Shown in pieces: positions 48,282 to 57,186 of a DNA stretch of 64,000 bases. Where the stretch lies: NCBI RefSeq assembly GCF_000827555.1, contig NZ_CDOI01000195.1, positions 1 through 64,000 on the forward strand. The letters run 5' to 3'. Positions within the stretch are counted from its first letter, which is position 1. Each line of letters begins with the position of its first letter. This DNA is from Capnocytophaga canis (GTDB lineage Bacteria > Bacteroidota > Bacteroidia > Flavobacteriales > Flavobacteriaceae). Made by a program: the position numbers and the translations under genes. The notes under the pieces were generated by a model. It saw nothing but the letters and a program-made list of their open reading frames with translations. It made no database searches and was not told the origin of the DNA.

Positions 48282-49445
48282 ATGAATATTTTAGATCCTA
48301 AAGTTCAAAATTTCATTCTTACTAATCAGGATATAAATATCTCAGAACTACTACTGAAAAAGCCTATCTTTGAATCTGTTACCAATAAAGAGTTAGCTCA
48401 GCAAATAGTGGGACGAAACGTGGCTTCGCGAAAATTTACTTTTTTGCTCCATGAGAATATTATTTTTCCTCCACATCTGAATTTGGAACAAGCTTCATCG
48501 CAACAAACAGCTGAATTTAAATCCTTGAATCTTAGAGGAAAACGATTTTTAGACCTCACCTGTGGGCTGGGAATTGATGCCTTTTTCCTATCAAAAAGAT
48601 TTGAAGAAGTGCATTTGGTAGAACAAAATCCAGAACTTCTGTCCTTGGTTAAACACAATTGGCAAATATTAGGTAGGAATGCAAATTTTCATCTGCAAAA
48701 TGCAACTGATTTTCTGGCTAAAAACCAACAAAAATATGATGTTATTTATATTGATCCCGCTCGTCGAGATATTCATAACAAGAAGAAATTTTTGCTGGAA
48801 GATCTTTCTCCCAATCTTTTGGAGTTGCAACCACAGTTGTGGAATATTTCCGATAAAATATTAGTAAAGCTCTCCCCGTTGATTGACTTGACCTATTTGA
48901 TACAAACACTTCCTTTCGTGGAGCAAATAGATATTATTGCAGTAAAAAACGAAGTTAAAGAAATTTTTATCACACAAAATAGGTATAAGATAGAAGCAAA
49001 AACAGAGTGTAGATGTATAAACTTAGGCAATGAAGATCCCATTTTTACATTTTTCTTCGATGAAAAGGATGAAAAAAATGTTGCTTTCTCAAAAGTGAAG
49101 AATTTTATCTATATTCCGAATAATGCTTTGCTCAAATCGGGAGCTTTTAGTCATATAGCTGTTCATTTTGGACTAGAAAAGCTACACCCAAATACACATC
49201 TATATACATCTGATATAAAAACACCTAATTTTCCAGGTCGTAGGCTTAAATCAGAAGTAATTTCTGCAAAAAATATCGAAAAAGGAGCTAAATATAATAT
49301 TATCTCCAAAAATTATCCTCTTTCAGTGGAAGAAATCAAGAAAAAATACAAAATTAAAGAAGGAGGTAATCGTTATTTAATTTTTACAGAATCTGTAGCA
49401 GGAAAAGAAATAATTTTAGGGAGATTAGAGGAAGATAACTATTGA
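48282..49445 (+). CDS. Class I SAM-dependent methyltransferase, THUMP-like domain
   Basis: A 387-residue protein. The central Rossmann domain has motif I LDLTCGLGIDAFFLSK and the catalytic-type motif VIYIDPARRD (related to the N/D-PP-Y motif), flanked by an N-terminal helical part and a C-terminal THUMP-like segment (YNIISKNYPLSVEEIKKKYK). Probably an RNA or DNA base methyltransferase; the target is unknown. I use the ATG at 48282 rather than the GTG at 48264. Confidence 0.82.
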   Translation: MNILDPKVQNFILTNQDINISELLLKKPIFESVTNKELAQQIVGRNVASRKFTFLLHENIIFPPHLNLEQASSQQTAEFKSLNLRGKRFLDLTCGLGIDAFFLSKRFEEVHLVEQNPELLSLVKHNWQILGRNANFHLQNATDFLAKNQQKYDVIYIDPARRDIHNKKKFLLEDLSPNLLELQPQLWNISDKILVKLSPLIDLTYLIQTLPFVEQIDIIAVKNEVKEIFITQNRYKIEAKTECRCINLGNEDPIFTFFFDEKDEKNVAFSKVKNFIYIPNNALLKSGAFSHIAVHFGLEKLHPNTHLYTSDIKTPNFPGRRLKSEVISAKNIEKGAKYNIISKNYPLSVEEIKKKYKIKEGGNRYLIFTESVAGKEIILGRLEEDNY

Positions 49446-49637
49446 TAAGCTATAATCTCATAATGCAATAACCGTTGTTGTATATCAACTTTTTATTTCT
49501 TCTATGGTGATGAGTTTCTTAATGCTTATTTTTCTAATACGGATTCGGAGTAAAATTTCTTAGGAAAGAAATAAGATACATCGGAAAAATATTGTATCTT
49601 GCACCGATTTTTTAATATTAATTGTAACATACAGAAA

Positions 49638-50981
49638 ATGAAAAAGTTATTTATTGTATCATTCGCTACTCTCGGATTTGTGGCGTGTGGAAAGAAGGCT
49701 GACCATGTAATTCTCTCAGGAAAAATAGATGGCTATATGGGAATGCCAGTAGAACTTATCGGTGGAACAGAACGTCATACGTTGAATGTAAAATCTGATG
49801 GAACGTTTGCCGATACTTTAACAATCAGTACGAACTACTACAATTTGTTGGTTCAACAAACGGCTATGGTTCCTTTGTATTTGCAAAAAGGAGACGAATT
49901 AGGGATTAATATCAGTCTTGAAAAAGTAACTTTCTCAGGAAAAGACACCATCATACAAGTCTTTTTACGTGAGAAAAACAAAAAAATAAATGAAACTCGA
50001 CAAAATTTAGAAACAATCTTGAGTGAGGAGCTGGATGGATTCAAAACGACAGTTGCTGATATCAAAAAACAAAATGATGAATTTTTAGGAAACTATAAAG
50101 GACTTCCAAAAGAATTTGTTAAGTTGGAAGAGAAATCAAACCATTATTTTGACTTGCAATTGAAAGCATTGTACCCACGTGTTAAGTCTCAATTCAGTGG
50201 AAGACAAATTGAGATGCCTGCTGAGTTTAAAGCTGAATTAGATAAAGTAGATTACACCAACGAAACTGATTTTGAGTTGTTTGAAACATACAAAGCATTG
50301 GTTATGGAAAATTTCTTCGGGAAATACATGAACCAAGAGCCTGATTGGAAAGCTATGGCTGAAGAAATTCAAGCTGTGAAACCGGCTAAAATTAGAAGTG
50401 TGTTTGCTGAACAATTGGTTTTTGCGCTGAATCCACAAAATGGTTCTGAAACTAATGAATTCATTTACAAGGTTATAAAAGATAATGTTACCAAAGAAGA
50501 TTATTTGAAACATGCTGAGCAACTTTATGCCGAATTGGAAAAATTGAAAAGTTTAAAAGCAGGAGTTATTTCTCCAAAATTTGAATACGAAAATTTTAAA
50601 GGAGGAAAGACTTCATTGGATGATTTGAAGGGGAAATTAGTCTATATCGATATTTGGGCAACTTGGTGTAAGCCTTGTCTCAATGAAATTCCTGCATTAC
50701 AAGCTCTTGAGAAAGAATTTCATGGGAAAGATATTGCTTTTGTGAGCATTTCTATTGACCAAGATAAAGATAAATGGTTGGGATATATGAAAGAAAACAA
50801 ATTACAAGGTATCCAATTGTATGCTGAAATGACAACAGAGGGGCAAAATTTTATACAAGATTATTCCGTTTCGTCTATCCCAAGATTCATTCTATTAGAT
50901 AAAGAAGGTAAAATAATATCTGCAGACGCACCGAGACCATCATCTCCTGAAATTAAAGAATTATTGGTTAAAAACTTATAA
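49638..50981 (+). CDS. TlpA-like thiol-disulfide lipoprotein
   Basis: A 447-residue periplasm-facing lipoprotein. The signal MKKLFIVSFATLGFVACG has Cys17 in the lipobox. An N-terminal DUF4369-like beta domain (about 20-120) and a helical middle part precede the thioredoxin-fold domain, with the redox pair Cys344/Cys347 in WATWCKPCLNE and the cis-Pro in SSIPRFILLD. It probably reduces or exchanges disulfides in the envelope. The ATG at 49638 is chosen since it gives the lipoprotein signal directly. Confidence 0.88.
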   Translation: MKKLFIVSFATLGFVACGKKADHVILSGKIDGYMGMPVELIGGTERHTLNVKSDGTFADTLTISTNYYNLLVQQTAMVPLYLQKGDELGINISLEKVTFSGKDTIIQVFLREKNKKINETRQNLETILSEELDGFKTTVADIKKQNDEFLGNYKGLPKEFVKLEEKSNHYFDLQLKALYPRVKSQFSGRQIEMPAEFKAELDKVDYTNETDFELFETYKALVMENFFGKYMNQEPDWKAMAEEIQAVKPAKIRSVFAEQLVFALNPQNGSETNEFIYKVIKDNVTKEDYLKHAEQLYAELEKLKSLKAGVISPKFEYENFKGGKTSLDDLKGKLVYIDIWATWCKPCLNEIPALQALEKEFHGKDIAFVSISIDQDKDKWLGYMKENKLQGIQLYAEMTTEGQNFIQDYSVSSIPRFILLDKEGKIISADAPRPSSPEIKELLVKNL

Positions 50982-51002
50982 TCCAATATCATACAAAATA
51001 AT

Positions 51003-51047
51003 AAAAACTGTCTAGAGAAGTGAAAATTTTCTGTAGACAGTTTTTTA
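51003..51047 (+). terminator. Terminator of the TlpA-like gene
   Basis: A perfect 12-pair stem AAAAACTGTCTA / TAGACAGTTTTT is followed by T, 22 bases after the stop. Confidence 0.85.
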
Positions 51048-51100
51048 TATATCAATCTATTTTGTAACTTCTGAAGTAGTATTTTCTGAGTAAAAGTTTT

Positions 51101-51760
51101 CTATCGAGATCCAAAAATTTTGCTCCCCACACGAATCATGGTGCTCCCACACTCAATGGCTATTGGATAGTCATCACTCATCCCCATGGATAAAATTTCA
51201 ACATTCAAAAGAGGATGTTGTTTGTTTTTTAGTACGTCAAAAACAGATTTAAGTGATTGAAATTCAGAAGCTATTTGTTTTTTATCTTCTGTAAAGGTAG
51301 CCATTCCCATGATACCTTTTATACGTATATTTTGTAATTTATCAAATGTAGGATTTTCCAAAAGGTTAAAAATTTCCTGGGGATCAAATCCAAACTTACT
51401 TTCCTCCTGAGCTATGTGAATTTGTAACAGACAATCAATAATTCTATTGTGTTTAAGTGCTTGTTTGTTAATTTCTTCGAGCAGTTTTAAGCTATCAACA
51501 CCATGAATCAGGCTCACATAAGGTGCCATATATTTTACTTTGTTGCGTTGTACATGCCCGATAAAATGCCATTGTACATCTTTTGGCATAAGAGCCTCTT
51601 TTTGGGTCATTTCTTGAATTTTACTTTCCCCAAAAATACGCTGCCCAGCATCGTAGGCTATTTGCAAATCTTCAATTGGTTTGAATTTAGAGACCGCAAC
51701 TAGCGTAACCCATTCAGGGATTGATTGTTGTAGTCCTTTCAGATTCTCAGCAATATTCAT
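51101..51760 (-). CDS. YggS family PLP homeostasis protein
   Basis: A 219-residue COG0325 protein that binds PLP and maintains vitamin B6 balance, without a clear catalytic role. LVAVSKFKP holds the PLP lysine; FGESKIQEM, WHFIGHVQRNK and GMSDDYPIAIECGSTMIRVG are family blocks. It starts 2 bases after the stop of the oxidoreductase gene and is co-transcribed with it. Confidence 0.94.
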   Translation of the reverse strand: MNIAENLKGLQQSIPEWVTLVAVSKFKPIEDLQIAYDAGQRIFGESKIQEMTQKEALMPKDVQWHFIGHVQRNKVKYMAPYVSLIHGVDSLKLLEEINKQALKHNRIIDCLLQIHIAQEESKFGFDPQEIFNLLENPTFDKLQNIRIKGIMGMATFTEDKKQIASEFQSLKSVFDVLKNKQHPLLNVEILSMGMSDDYPIAIECGSTMIRVGSKIFGSR

Positions 51761-51762
51761 AT

Positions 51763-52725
51763 CTACAATTTTTCGATGATTTGTTTGGCTATTCGCAAAG
51801 CCTCCGTACCTTGTTCTAGGGTTACAACAGGTGTAGTATTATTATTTATAGCATCGGCAAATACTTCCAATTCGTTTAGAATAGCATTATTTCCCTTAAT
51901 TTCAGGGACTTCAAAATATATTTGTTTCTTTTCACCCTCTGCATTTTGCAAAATCATATCGAAATCACCTGCTATTTCGGGAGCGTCTTTCATTTTGACT
52001 ACTTCGACCTTTTTCTCTAAAAAATCAACTGATATATAGGCGTCTTTCTGGAAAAATCGTGATTTTCGCATATTTTTCATTGAAATACGACTTGCCGTAA
52101 GATTTGCAACACAACCATTTTCAAATTCAATACGAGCGTTGGCTATGTCTGGTGATTGACTGATAACTAAAGCTCCACTTGCAGAAATATGTTTTACTTT
52201 TGATTGTACAATGCTTAGAATTACATCAATGTCATGAATCATTAAATCCAACACAACGGGAACATCTGTACCACGAGGGTTAAATTCAGCTAAACGATGT
52301 GCTTCAATAAACATTGGATTGTTAATGCTGTTTTTCACTGCTAAAAAAGCAGGATTGAACCGTTCTACATGCCCGACTTGACCTTTAACATTATGTTTTT
52401 TTGCCAAAGCGATAATGTGTTCCGCTTCTTCAACCGTGTTAGCTATTGGTTTTTCTATAAACAGGTGCTTACCCCTCGTAATGATTCGCTCAGCACATTC
52501 AAAATGATTCAAAGTAGGGGTAACCACATCGACCATATCACAAGATTCAATCAGCGAATCAATACTATCAAAACAGTGATAACCAAACTCTTGACTCACC
52601 TTTTGAGCGTTTTCTTTATCAGGGTCATAAAACCCCATTAATTCATATTTCTCAGATTGATTCAACAATCGTAGATGTATTTTTCCTAAATGTCCAGCTC
52701 CTAAAACTCCTGCTTTTAGTTTCAT
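51763..52725 (-). CDS. Gfo/Idh/MocA family oxidoreductase
   Basis: A 320-residue NAD(P)-dependent oxidoreductase. The Rossmann motif GVLGAGHLGKIHLR is at the N terminus; the family EKPIA motif appears in HLFIEKPIANTVEEA, and the catalytic His region in LDLMIHDIDVILS. The family acts on sugars or related polyols, and the substrate is unknown. It is the first gene of a two-gene unit with yggS. A minus-strand TATCTTTG at 52752-52745 is a possible -7 box. Confidence 0.9.
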   Translation of the reverse strand: MKLKAGVLGAGHLGKIHLRLLNQSEKYELMGFYDPDKENAQKVSQEFGYHCFDSIDSLIESCDMVDVVTPTLNHFECAERIITRGKHLFIEKPIANTVEEAEHIIALAKKHNVKGQVGHVERFNPAFLAVKNSINNPMFIEAHRLAEFNPRGTDVPVVLDLMIHDIDVILSIVQSKVKHISASGALVISQSPDIANARIEFENGCVANLTASRISMKNMRKSRFFQKDAYISVDFLEKKVEVVKMKDAPEIAGDFDMILQNAEGEKKQIYFEVPEIKGNNAILNELEVFADAINNNTTPVVTLEQGTEALRIAKQIIEKL

Positions 52726-52817
52726 TTATTATGTTTTAAAGCTACAAAGATATAAAAAATATTAGTAAAATATTTATTGAAAATCATTAATTTTATAACA
52801 GAAGAATCGTAGATTCT

Positions 52818-54089
52818 CTATTTTTCTTCTTTTAATAAAGATATCCCTACTGCACAATTCAAGCATTTTTTCTCTTTGCAGTATTGGTTATATTGTTGTA
52901 ATAAAATTTGAGTATCAAATGCTGAAGTTGGATATGCTCCTATATTTTCAAAATGGTCAATAATCGTATTTTTTTCAGGTTTCATTTGCCGTAGACTTTC
53001 CATAAGTTCTTCGGAAATGTCTTTACCTAAATATTTGAAGTATATATATTTAACAGGCAATATGACGTTTATCCAAATCAGTTCAATCAACGAATTGCTG
53101 ATTTTCTTTTTTATTTTTTTAGACGTTTTTCCAAAGGTATAGTGCGTTTCCCAGAAAGGCGATGTTTCGACAGTAAGTACAGTTTTGAGCTGTTGTATGT
53201 CTTTAGTTTCTATTATTTTTGAGAATAATCCTTCGTTTTTTTCATATACTTGTCCCAATTGCGAAAGCCTAATGGTTGGAAAACCTTGTGGTCGGAGTTT
53301 GGAAAATTCAAGATGCAAATTATTGTTTTTCAGATTATATTTTCGTTTTAGGTAGTCATAATTAGCCAATAGTGTTTGGAAATATGTACCTTCAGTAGGT
53401 TTTGAAAGTAATTGACCTTGTCCAAAAAGTAGAGCTTCTACATACAGCGGGTTATTTTTCTCTTTCCGAATAATGGAAAAGTCAATTGTTTTCCCAATAT
53501 TTAGGAAATTTTCTCCATTAACAGTCCCTCCAAAACTTTTTAGGAGCATTAAGAACAATACCTTCTCCCAATCTGAATGTGATTCTGTCAATAATTTATC
53601 AATTAAAAAGGATTTTTGCTCTAATCTTTCAACAAAAAGACGCTCATTCCATGAAAAAAAGATATATTCTTGTACTTTTTTATAGTTTTTATCACAATTT
53701 ATGAATGTATGAGATTTAGAAAATAAGATTTCGTATCGTTTTACGATATTTTGATCAATAACGTGTCGAAGTTCTAAAGTAGGAATAGGACGTTGATTGC
53801 AATCAAAAACTTCCACATCATGTTCCCAAACCACATGTAGAATAACGTTTTGATAAGCAGGATCTTGCTCATGTCGATGGGCATACCAATAGGATGATTT
53901 TACGTGTAACTCCACATTTCCTGCCCATAGTTGTTCATCAATTTGTAATTGAGCATTAAAAAAATCAGCCCCTGAAAGTCTGTTTGGTGTTCCAAAAGAA
54001 TGTATAACAAGATTTTGACCAGAAGTGAGCGTAGAAACTTGAGGAACTATTTTATGTTTCCAAAGGTACTGCAAAAAATCTTCTTTCAT
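52818..54089 (-). CDS. DUF2851 family protein
   Basis: A 423-residue protein of the DUF2851 family, restricted largely to Bacteroidota. The N terminus (LIVHSFGTPNRLSGADFFNAQ-like) and the segment WAGNVELHVKSSYWYAHRH with VILHVVWEHDVEV have the look of a nuclease-like core, but no function is known to me. The C terminus has CKEKKCLNCAVG. It is flanked by 92 and 184 bases of non-coding DNA. Confidence 0.8.
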   Translation of the reverse strand: MKEDFLQYLWKHKIVPQVSTLTSGQNLVIHSFGTPNRLSGADFFNAQLQIDEQLWAGNVELHVKSSYWYAHRHEQDPAYQNVILHVVWEHDVEVFDCNQRPIPTLELRHVIDQNIVKRYEILFSKSHTFINCDKNYKKVQEYIFFSWNERLFVERLEQKSFLIDKLLTESHSDWEKVLFLMLLKSFGGTVNGENFLNIGKTIDFSIIRKEKNNPLYVEALLFGQGQLLSKPTEGTYFQTLLANYDYLKRKYNLKNNNLHLEFSKLRPQGFPTIRLSQLGQVYEKNEGLFSKIIETKDIQQLKTVLTVETSPFWETHYTFGKTSKKIKKKISNSLIELIWINVILPVKYIYFKYLGKDISEELMESLRQMKPEKNTIIDHFENIGAYPTSAFDTQILLQQYNQYCKEKKCLNCAVGISLLKEEK

Positions 54090-54273
54090 AGAGCAATCTT
54101 AATTAACAAAATCCAAGTAATTCCTAACCTAAATTATGGATCAATAAAAACATGAATTTAAGTTATTTTAAATCAGTAGATTATTTTAAATATTTAAAGT
54201 AACAGGAGTAGAGATTCAATCCTCAGAGGTTAGTTATCAAAAATTCAAAGTATCAAATCTGAAAATTTTGATT

Positions 54274-55059
54274 TTATCCCAAGTCCTTATTAATCAAAAG
54301 GAAGAGTTCTTCATCATTTTTATATTTGATAAAATCTCCTCCTTTTACGTACGAAATACGTCCTGTTTCTTCTGAAACGATTAATGCTGAAGCATCCGTT
54401 TTTTCCGAAATAGACACAGCCGCTCGGTGTCGTAATCCGAAATGTTTAGGCAATTTATTTTCTCCTGCTACAGGCAGAATGACACGGGTTGCTACTATAA
54501 AATTTCCCTTTATGATGATAGCACCATCATGTAAAGGACTGTTTTTAAAGAAGATACTTTCAATTATGGGTTGCGAAAATTCGATATTCATTTTATCGCC
54601 CGTCTCTCGAACGAATTCTAATGACATGTTCCGTTCCAGTACAATTAACGCTCCAGTATTGTTAGCCCCTAATTTTCGGCATACGGCAATCAATCCTTTC
54701 ACATCCAATGCGGATTCTTTTTTTGTCAGACGCAAAAAGCCAAAAAACTTTTGAAATTTGTTTCGTGCTGTAATATTTGTTGAACCTATGGTAAGTAAGA
54801 ATTTTCGTATTTCTTGCTGAAAAACAACAATTAGAGCAAAAACCCCCACACCAATGAATTGACCTAAAATACTACTGAGCAATTGCATCTGTAAGGCTTC
54901 CGTTATTTTCCAAATTAAATAGATGATGACAATTCCCAAAAAAATATTAATTGCCACTGTACCACGAATAAGCCGATACACATAGTAAAGTAACATCGCA
55001 ACTAAAAGAATATCAATAGCATCGGCTATTGAAAAATCTAAAATCTCAAATAATTTCAT
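54274..55059 (-). CDS. cdaA: Diadenylate cyclase CdaA
   Basis: A 261-residue membrane-bound c-di-AMP synthase. Three N-terminal membrane segments (about residues 12-80) are followed by the DAC domain with DGAIIIKG and GLRHRAA, the two catalytic motifs that bind and join two ATP molecules. c-di-AMP usually controls potassium and wall homeostasis. It is the third gene of folP-lipoprotein-cdaA; no CdaR-like regulator is adjacent. Confidence 0.95.
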   Translation of the reverse strand: MKLFEILDFSIADAIDILLVAMLLYYVYRLIRGTVAINIFLGIVIIYLIWKITEALQMQLLSSILGQFIGVGVFALIVVFQQEIRKFLLTIGSTNITARNKFQKFFGFLRLTKKESALDVKGLIAVCRKLGANNTGALIVLERNMSLEFVRETGDKMNIEFSQPIIESIFFKNSPLHDGAIIIKGNFIVATRVILPVAGENKLPKHFGLRHRAAVSISEKTDASALIVSEETGRISYVKGGDFIKYKNDEELFLLINKDLG

Positions 55060-55110
55060 ATCCTTTTTACTTTCTGATTAGGTTTTTAGTAGAACCTTTT
55101 TTACCTTTCT

Positions 55111-55704
55111 TTATTTGACTTTATCAATATCAAGAATGGTTATTGTCTTAAAAAAAAGACCTACTTCTTGTATCTTCTGTAAAAATACAACAAAATCTTG
55201 AAACGATATACTCCCATCCATGGAAATTGTTTCACTTGGATTAGCTTTTAGTGTTTCTATAAGGTGTTTTATGTTTTTTAAATCACTTATTTCTAATACT
55301 TTATCTTGATTTTGTATTTCAGTAATTACCTCAAATTGGGTAGTAGTAAACTCTAAAAATTTATACTTATGATCATGCATATCGGCTATAGTGAAATAGT
55401 TTTTTGCATCAGGATTACTGTGAAAACTCATCGTAGCCCGTTTTTTCTGCATTGTTAACATTGTTTTTCCTACTTCAGACAGAGGTAATCGCTTATCAAT
55501 GTTAAATACCCAATGGGTTGTTGAAATCATGTTCTTTCTGTTCAAGTCGGCTAATCCAGAATTTTCATTAAAAAAGATATAGATGGGTGAATAATCCGTA
55601 ACCTCGGTAGGAAGTTGAGCCTGTGAAAGTTGGGGTAACTGTACGCTACGTTCGTTACACGACCAAAGTAAAAGAGCAAGTATTAAAATAATTAATCTAT
55701 TCAT
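55111..55704 (-). CDS. Hypothetical lipoprotein in the folP-cdaA unit
   Basis: A 197-residue protein not recognised. The leader MNRLIILILALLLWSCNE is a lipoprotein signal with Cys16. The mature part has no visible catalytic motif and ends in a beta-strand/helix pattern (FQDFVVFLQKIQEVGLFFKTI). Its ATG overlaps the folP stop by 8 bases and cdaA follows 51 bases later, so all three are one transcript. It might be an extracytoplasmic partner of CdaA, but that is inference only. Confidence 0.7.
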   Translation of the reverse strand: MNRLIILILALLLWSCNERSVQLPQLSQAQLPTEVTDYSPIYIFFNENSGLADLNRKNMISTTHWVFNIDKRLPLSEVGKTMLTMQKKRATMSFHSNPDAKNYFTIADMHDHKYKFLEFTTTQFEVITEIQNQDKVLEISDLKNIKHLIETLKANPSETISMDGSISFQDFVVFLQKIQEVGLFFKTITILDIDKVK

Positions 55705-56524
55705 TTTCAGATGTTTTATTAAATATATTTACACATTCTACCGCTTCCTTAACATCGTGAACTCTCAAAATAGAAGCTCCTTTCATCAGTGCTATTGTAT
55801 TAACTACCGTGGTTGCATTCAAAGCCTTAGAAGAATCGACTCCCAAAAGATTATATAGCATTGATTTTCTTGAAAATCCTACCAGAATAGGTAAGTCCAA
55901 CGATTGGAATAATTCCATTTTTTGTAAAACTTCGTAGTTTTGATCTAAGGTTTTTGAAAAACCGAAACCAGGATCAATGATGCAATCATTGATACCCCAC
56001 AGCTGTGCTTTAGCTTTTATTTTGGAAAAATAATGAATCATTTCAGTGACAATATTTTCATAATCAGTAAATTGATTCATAGTTTGTGGAGTACCTCGCA
56101 AATGCATTGCAATGTATGGAACTTGGAATTCAGCCACAACATCCCACATCTTTTCATCCAACTGTCCTGCTGAAATGTCATTCACCATTGCCGCACCTTC
56201 AAGCAAACATTGTCGTGCGATTTCACTACGAAATGTGTCCACGGAAATCGGCAAATTTGGAAACTCTTTGACTAGACTACGAATGATTGGAACAACGCGT
56301 TGTGATTCAGTAATTTCTAAAACTTCATCCGCATTTGGACGTGAGCTATATCCACCAACATCCAAAAAGTCAGCACCATCTACCAACATTTGCGTAGCTT
56401 TTTTCAACACCTCTGTTTCTGTAATCCGACTGTTTTCATAGAATGAATCGGGTGTAGCATTCAAAATTCCCATCACTTTCGGACGTTCTAATGAAACTAA
56501 AATTCCTTTGCAATTGATTGTCAT
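55697..56524 (-). CDS. folP: Dihydropteroate synthase
   Basis: A 275-residue FolP joining p-aminobenzoate to the pterin diphosphate in folate synthesis. VMGILNATPDSFYE, FLDVGGYSSRPNADEV, MVNDISAG and DPGFGFSKT are the classical pterin and pABA site motifs. It is the first gene of the folP-lipoprotein-cdaA unit, with a perfect promoter about 130 bases upstream. Confidence 0.96.
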   Translation of the reverse strand: MTINCKGILVSLERPKVMGILNATPDSFYENSRITETEVLKKATQMLVDGADFLDVGGYSSRPNADEVLEITESQRVVPIIRSLVKEFPNLPISVDTFRSEIARQCLLEGAAMVNDISAGQLDEKMWDVVAEFQVPYIAMHLRGTPQTMNQFTDYENIVTEMIHYFSKIKAKAQLWGINDCIIDPGFGFSKTLDQNYEVLQKMELFQSLDLPILVGFSRKSMLYNLLGVDSSKALNATTVVNTIALMKGASILRVHDVKEAVECVNIFNKTSENE

Positions 56525-56652
56525 TTGTATATGTTTTCTTTTATAAATACTTTCATAACCGTCCGAAACTTTCTAAATAAAAGTTTTACTTGAGAATACT
56601 GTATATTAAAAAAATCCCGAATTTTATCAATTATAGTACCATCCAAACGAAG

Positions 56653-56684
56653 CAAAGGTACAAATAAACCAGTAATCGGACAAA
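56653..56684 (-). promoter_or_regulatory. Promoter of the folP-cdaA unit
   Basis: On the minus strand TTTG (56684-56681), 20 bases, and TACCTTTG (56660-56653) match the consensus exactly. The leader to folP would be about 120 bases. Confidence 0.75.
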
Positions 56685-57038
56685 TTTTAGACCTGATTCC
56701 TCGGCAGTTCCGTATAAAAATCATTCAAATTGATTAAGGTTTTTGGAAGAATTTTGCTCTTTGAGCCAGCCCAAAGAAAAAAGAGAAAAACGATCCCAAA
56801 AAATTGTACTTACTAATGGAATTTAAGTGACATTTCTTTTTAAACATTGAAGGTATCTCGACTTATTTGAAAAAAATAATCATTAAAAAGTAAATATAAT
56901 GATTCTTTCGTTAAAAATCCATAAAAAGAAGATTTAACTTAATGATTTTCATATTTTTGGTACTTTGAGATAGTAATTTAAGCAAAATAAAAAGTCAATA
57001 CGAGTTCATTTTATATAATTTTATCTGATTATTGTTGT

Positions 57039-57070
57039 TTTGTAATATTTTTTTCTTTTTCATATTTTTG
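57039..57070 (+). promoter_or_regulatory. Orphan plus-strand promoter
   Basis: TTTG at 57039-57042, 20 bases, and TATTTTTG at 57063-57070 match the consensus exactly, yet no plus-strand gene follows; the next coding sequence is the minus-strand E1 fusion. See the small-RNA candidate just downstream. Confidence 0.6.
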
Positions 57071-57076
57071 TACTAT

Positions 57077-57160
57077 AATTTATATTATGTAAAATAGGAT
57101 TTTTAAAATTAAGAAAAATCTCCTAAATTCTACCTTATGATAAACCTTGGAGATTTTAAT
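57077..57160 (+). ncRNA. Candidate intergenic small RNA
   Basis: Expected transcript from the orphan promoter at 57039-57070 (start near 57077) to the hairpin at 57115-57157, about 85 bases. No known RNA family is recognised. The T-tract after the hairpin is weak on this strand, so this is a prediction only. Confidence 0.3.
57115..57157. terminator. Terminator after the E1 fusion gene
   Basis: A 9-pair stem AAAATCTCC (57115-57123) / GGAGATTTT (57149-57157) lies 30 bases after the minus-strand stop. The minus-strand side continues with a T-rich run (TTTTTCTTAATTTT), so it best fits the E1 gene; it may also end a plus-strand transcript. Confidence 0.65.
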
Positions 57161-57186
57161 AACGTTATTTTGAATTTCCTACTGAA

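Larger units (their letters stand above)
56525..57186. other. 662-base intergenic region with promoters and a hairpin
   Basis: The largest gene-free stretch. From left to right it holds a folP leader hairpin (AAACTTT / AAAGTTT at 56566-56586), the minus-strand folP promoter (56653-56684), a lone plus-strand TATTTTTG (56952-56959), a complete plus-strand promoter (57039-57070) and the hairpin at 57115-57157. A 67-codon minus-strand frame over the folP start is not convincing. Confidence 0.6.

Noticed and set aside
56521-56724. 67-codon minus-strand frame over the folP start and promoter
   Set aside because: It overlaps the folP promoter and start, has no domain, and lies in leader DNA.
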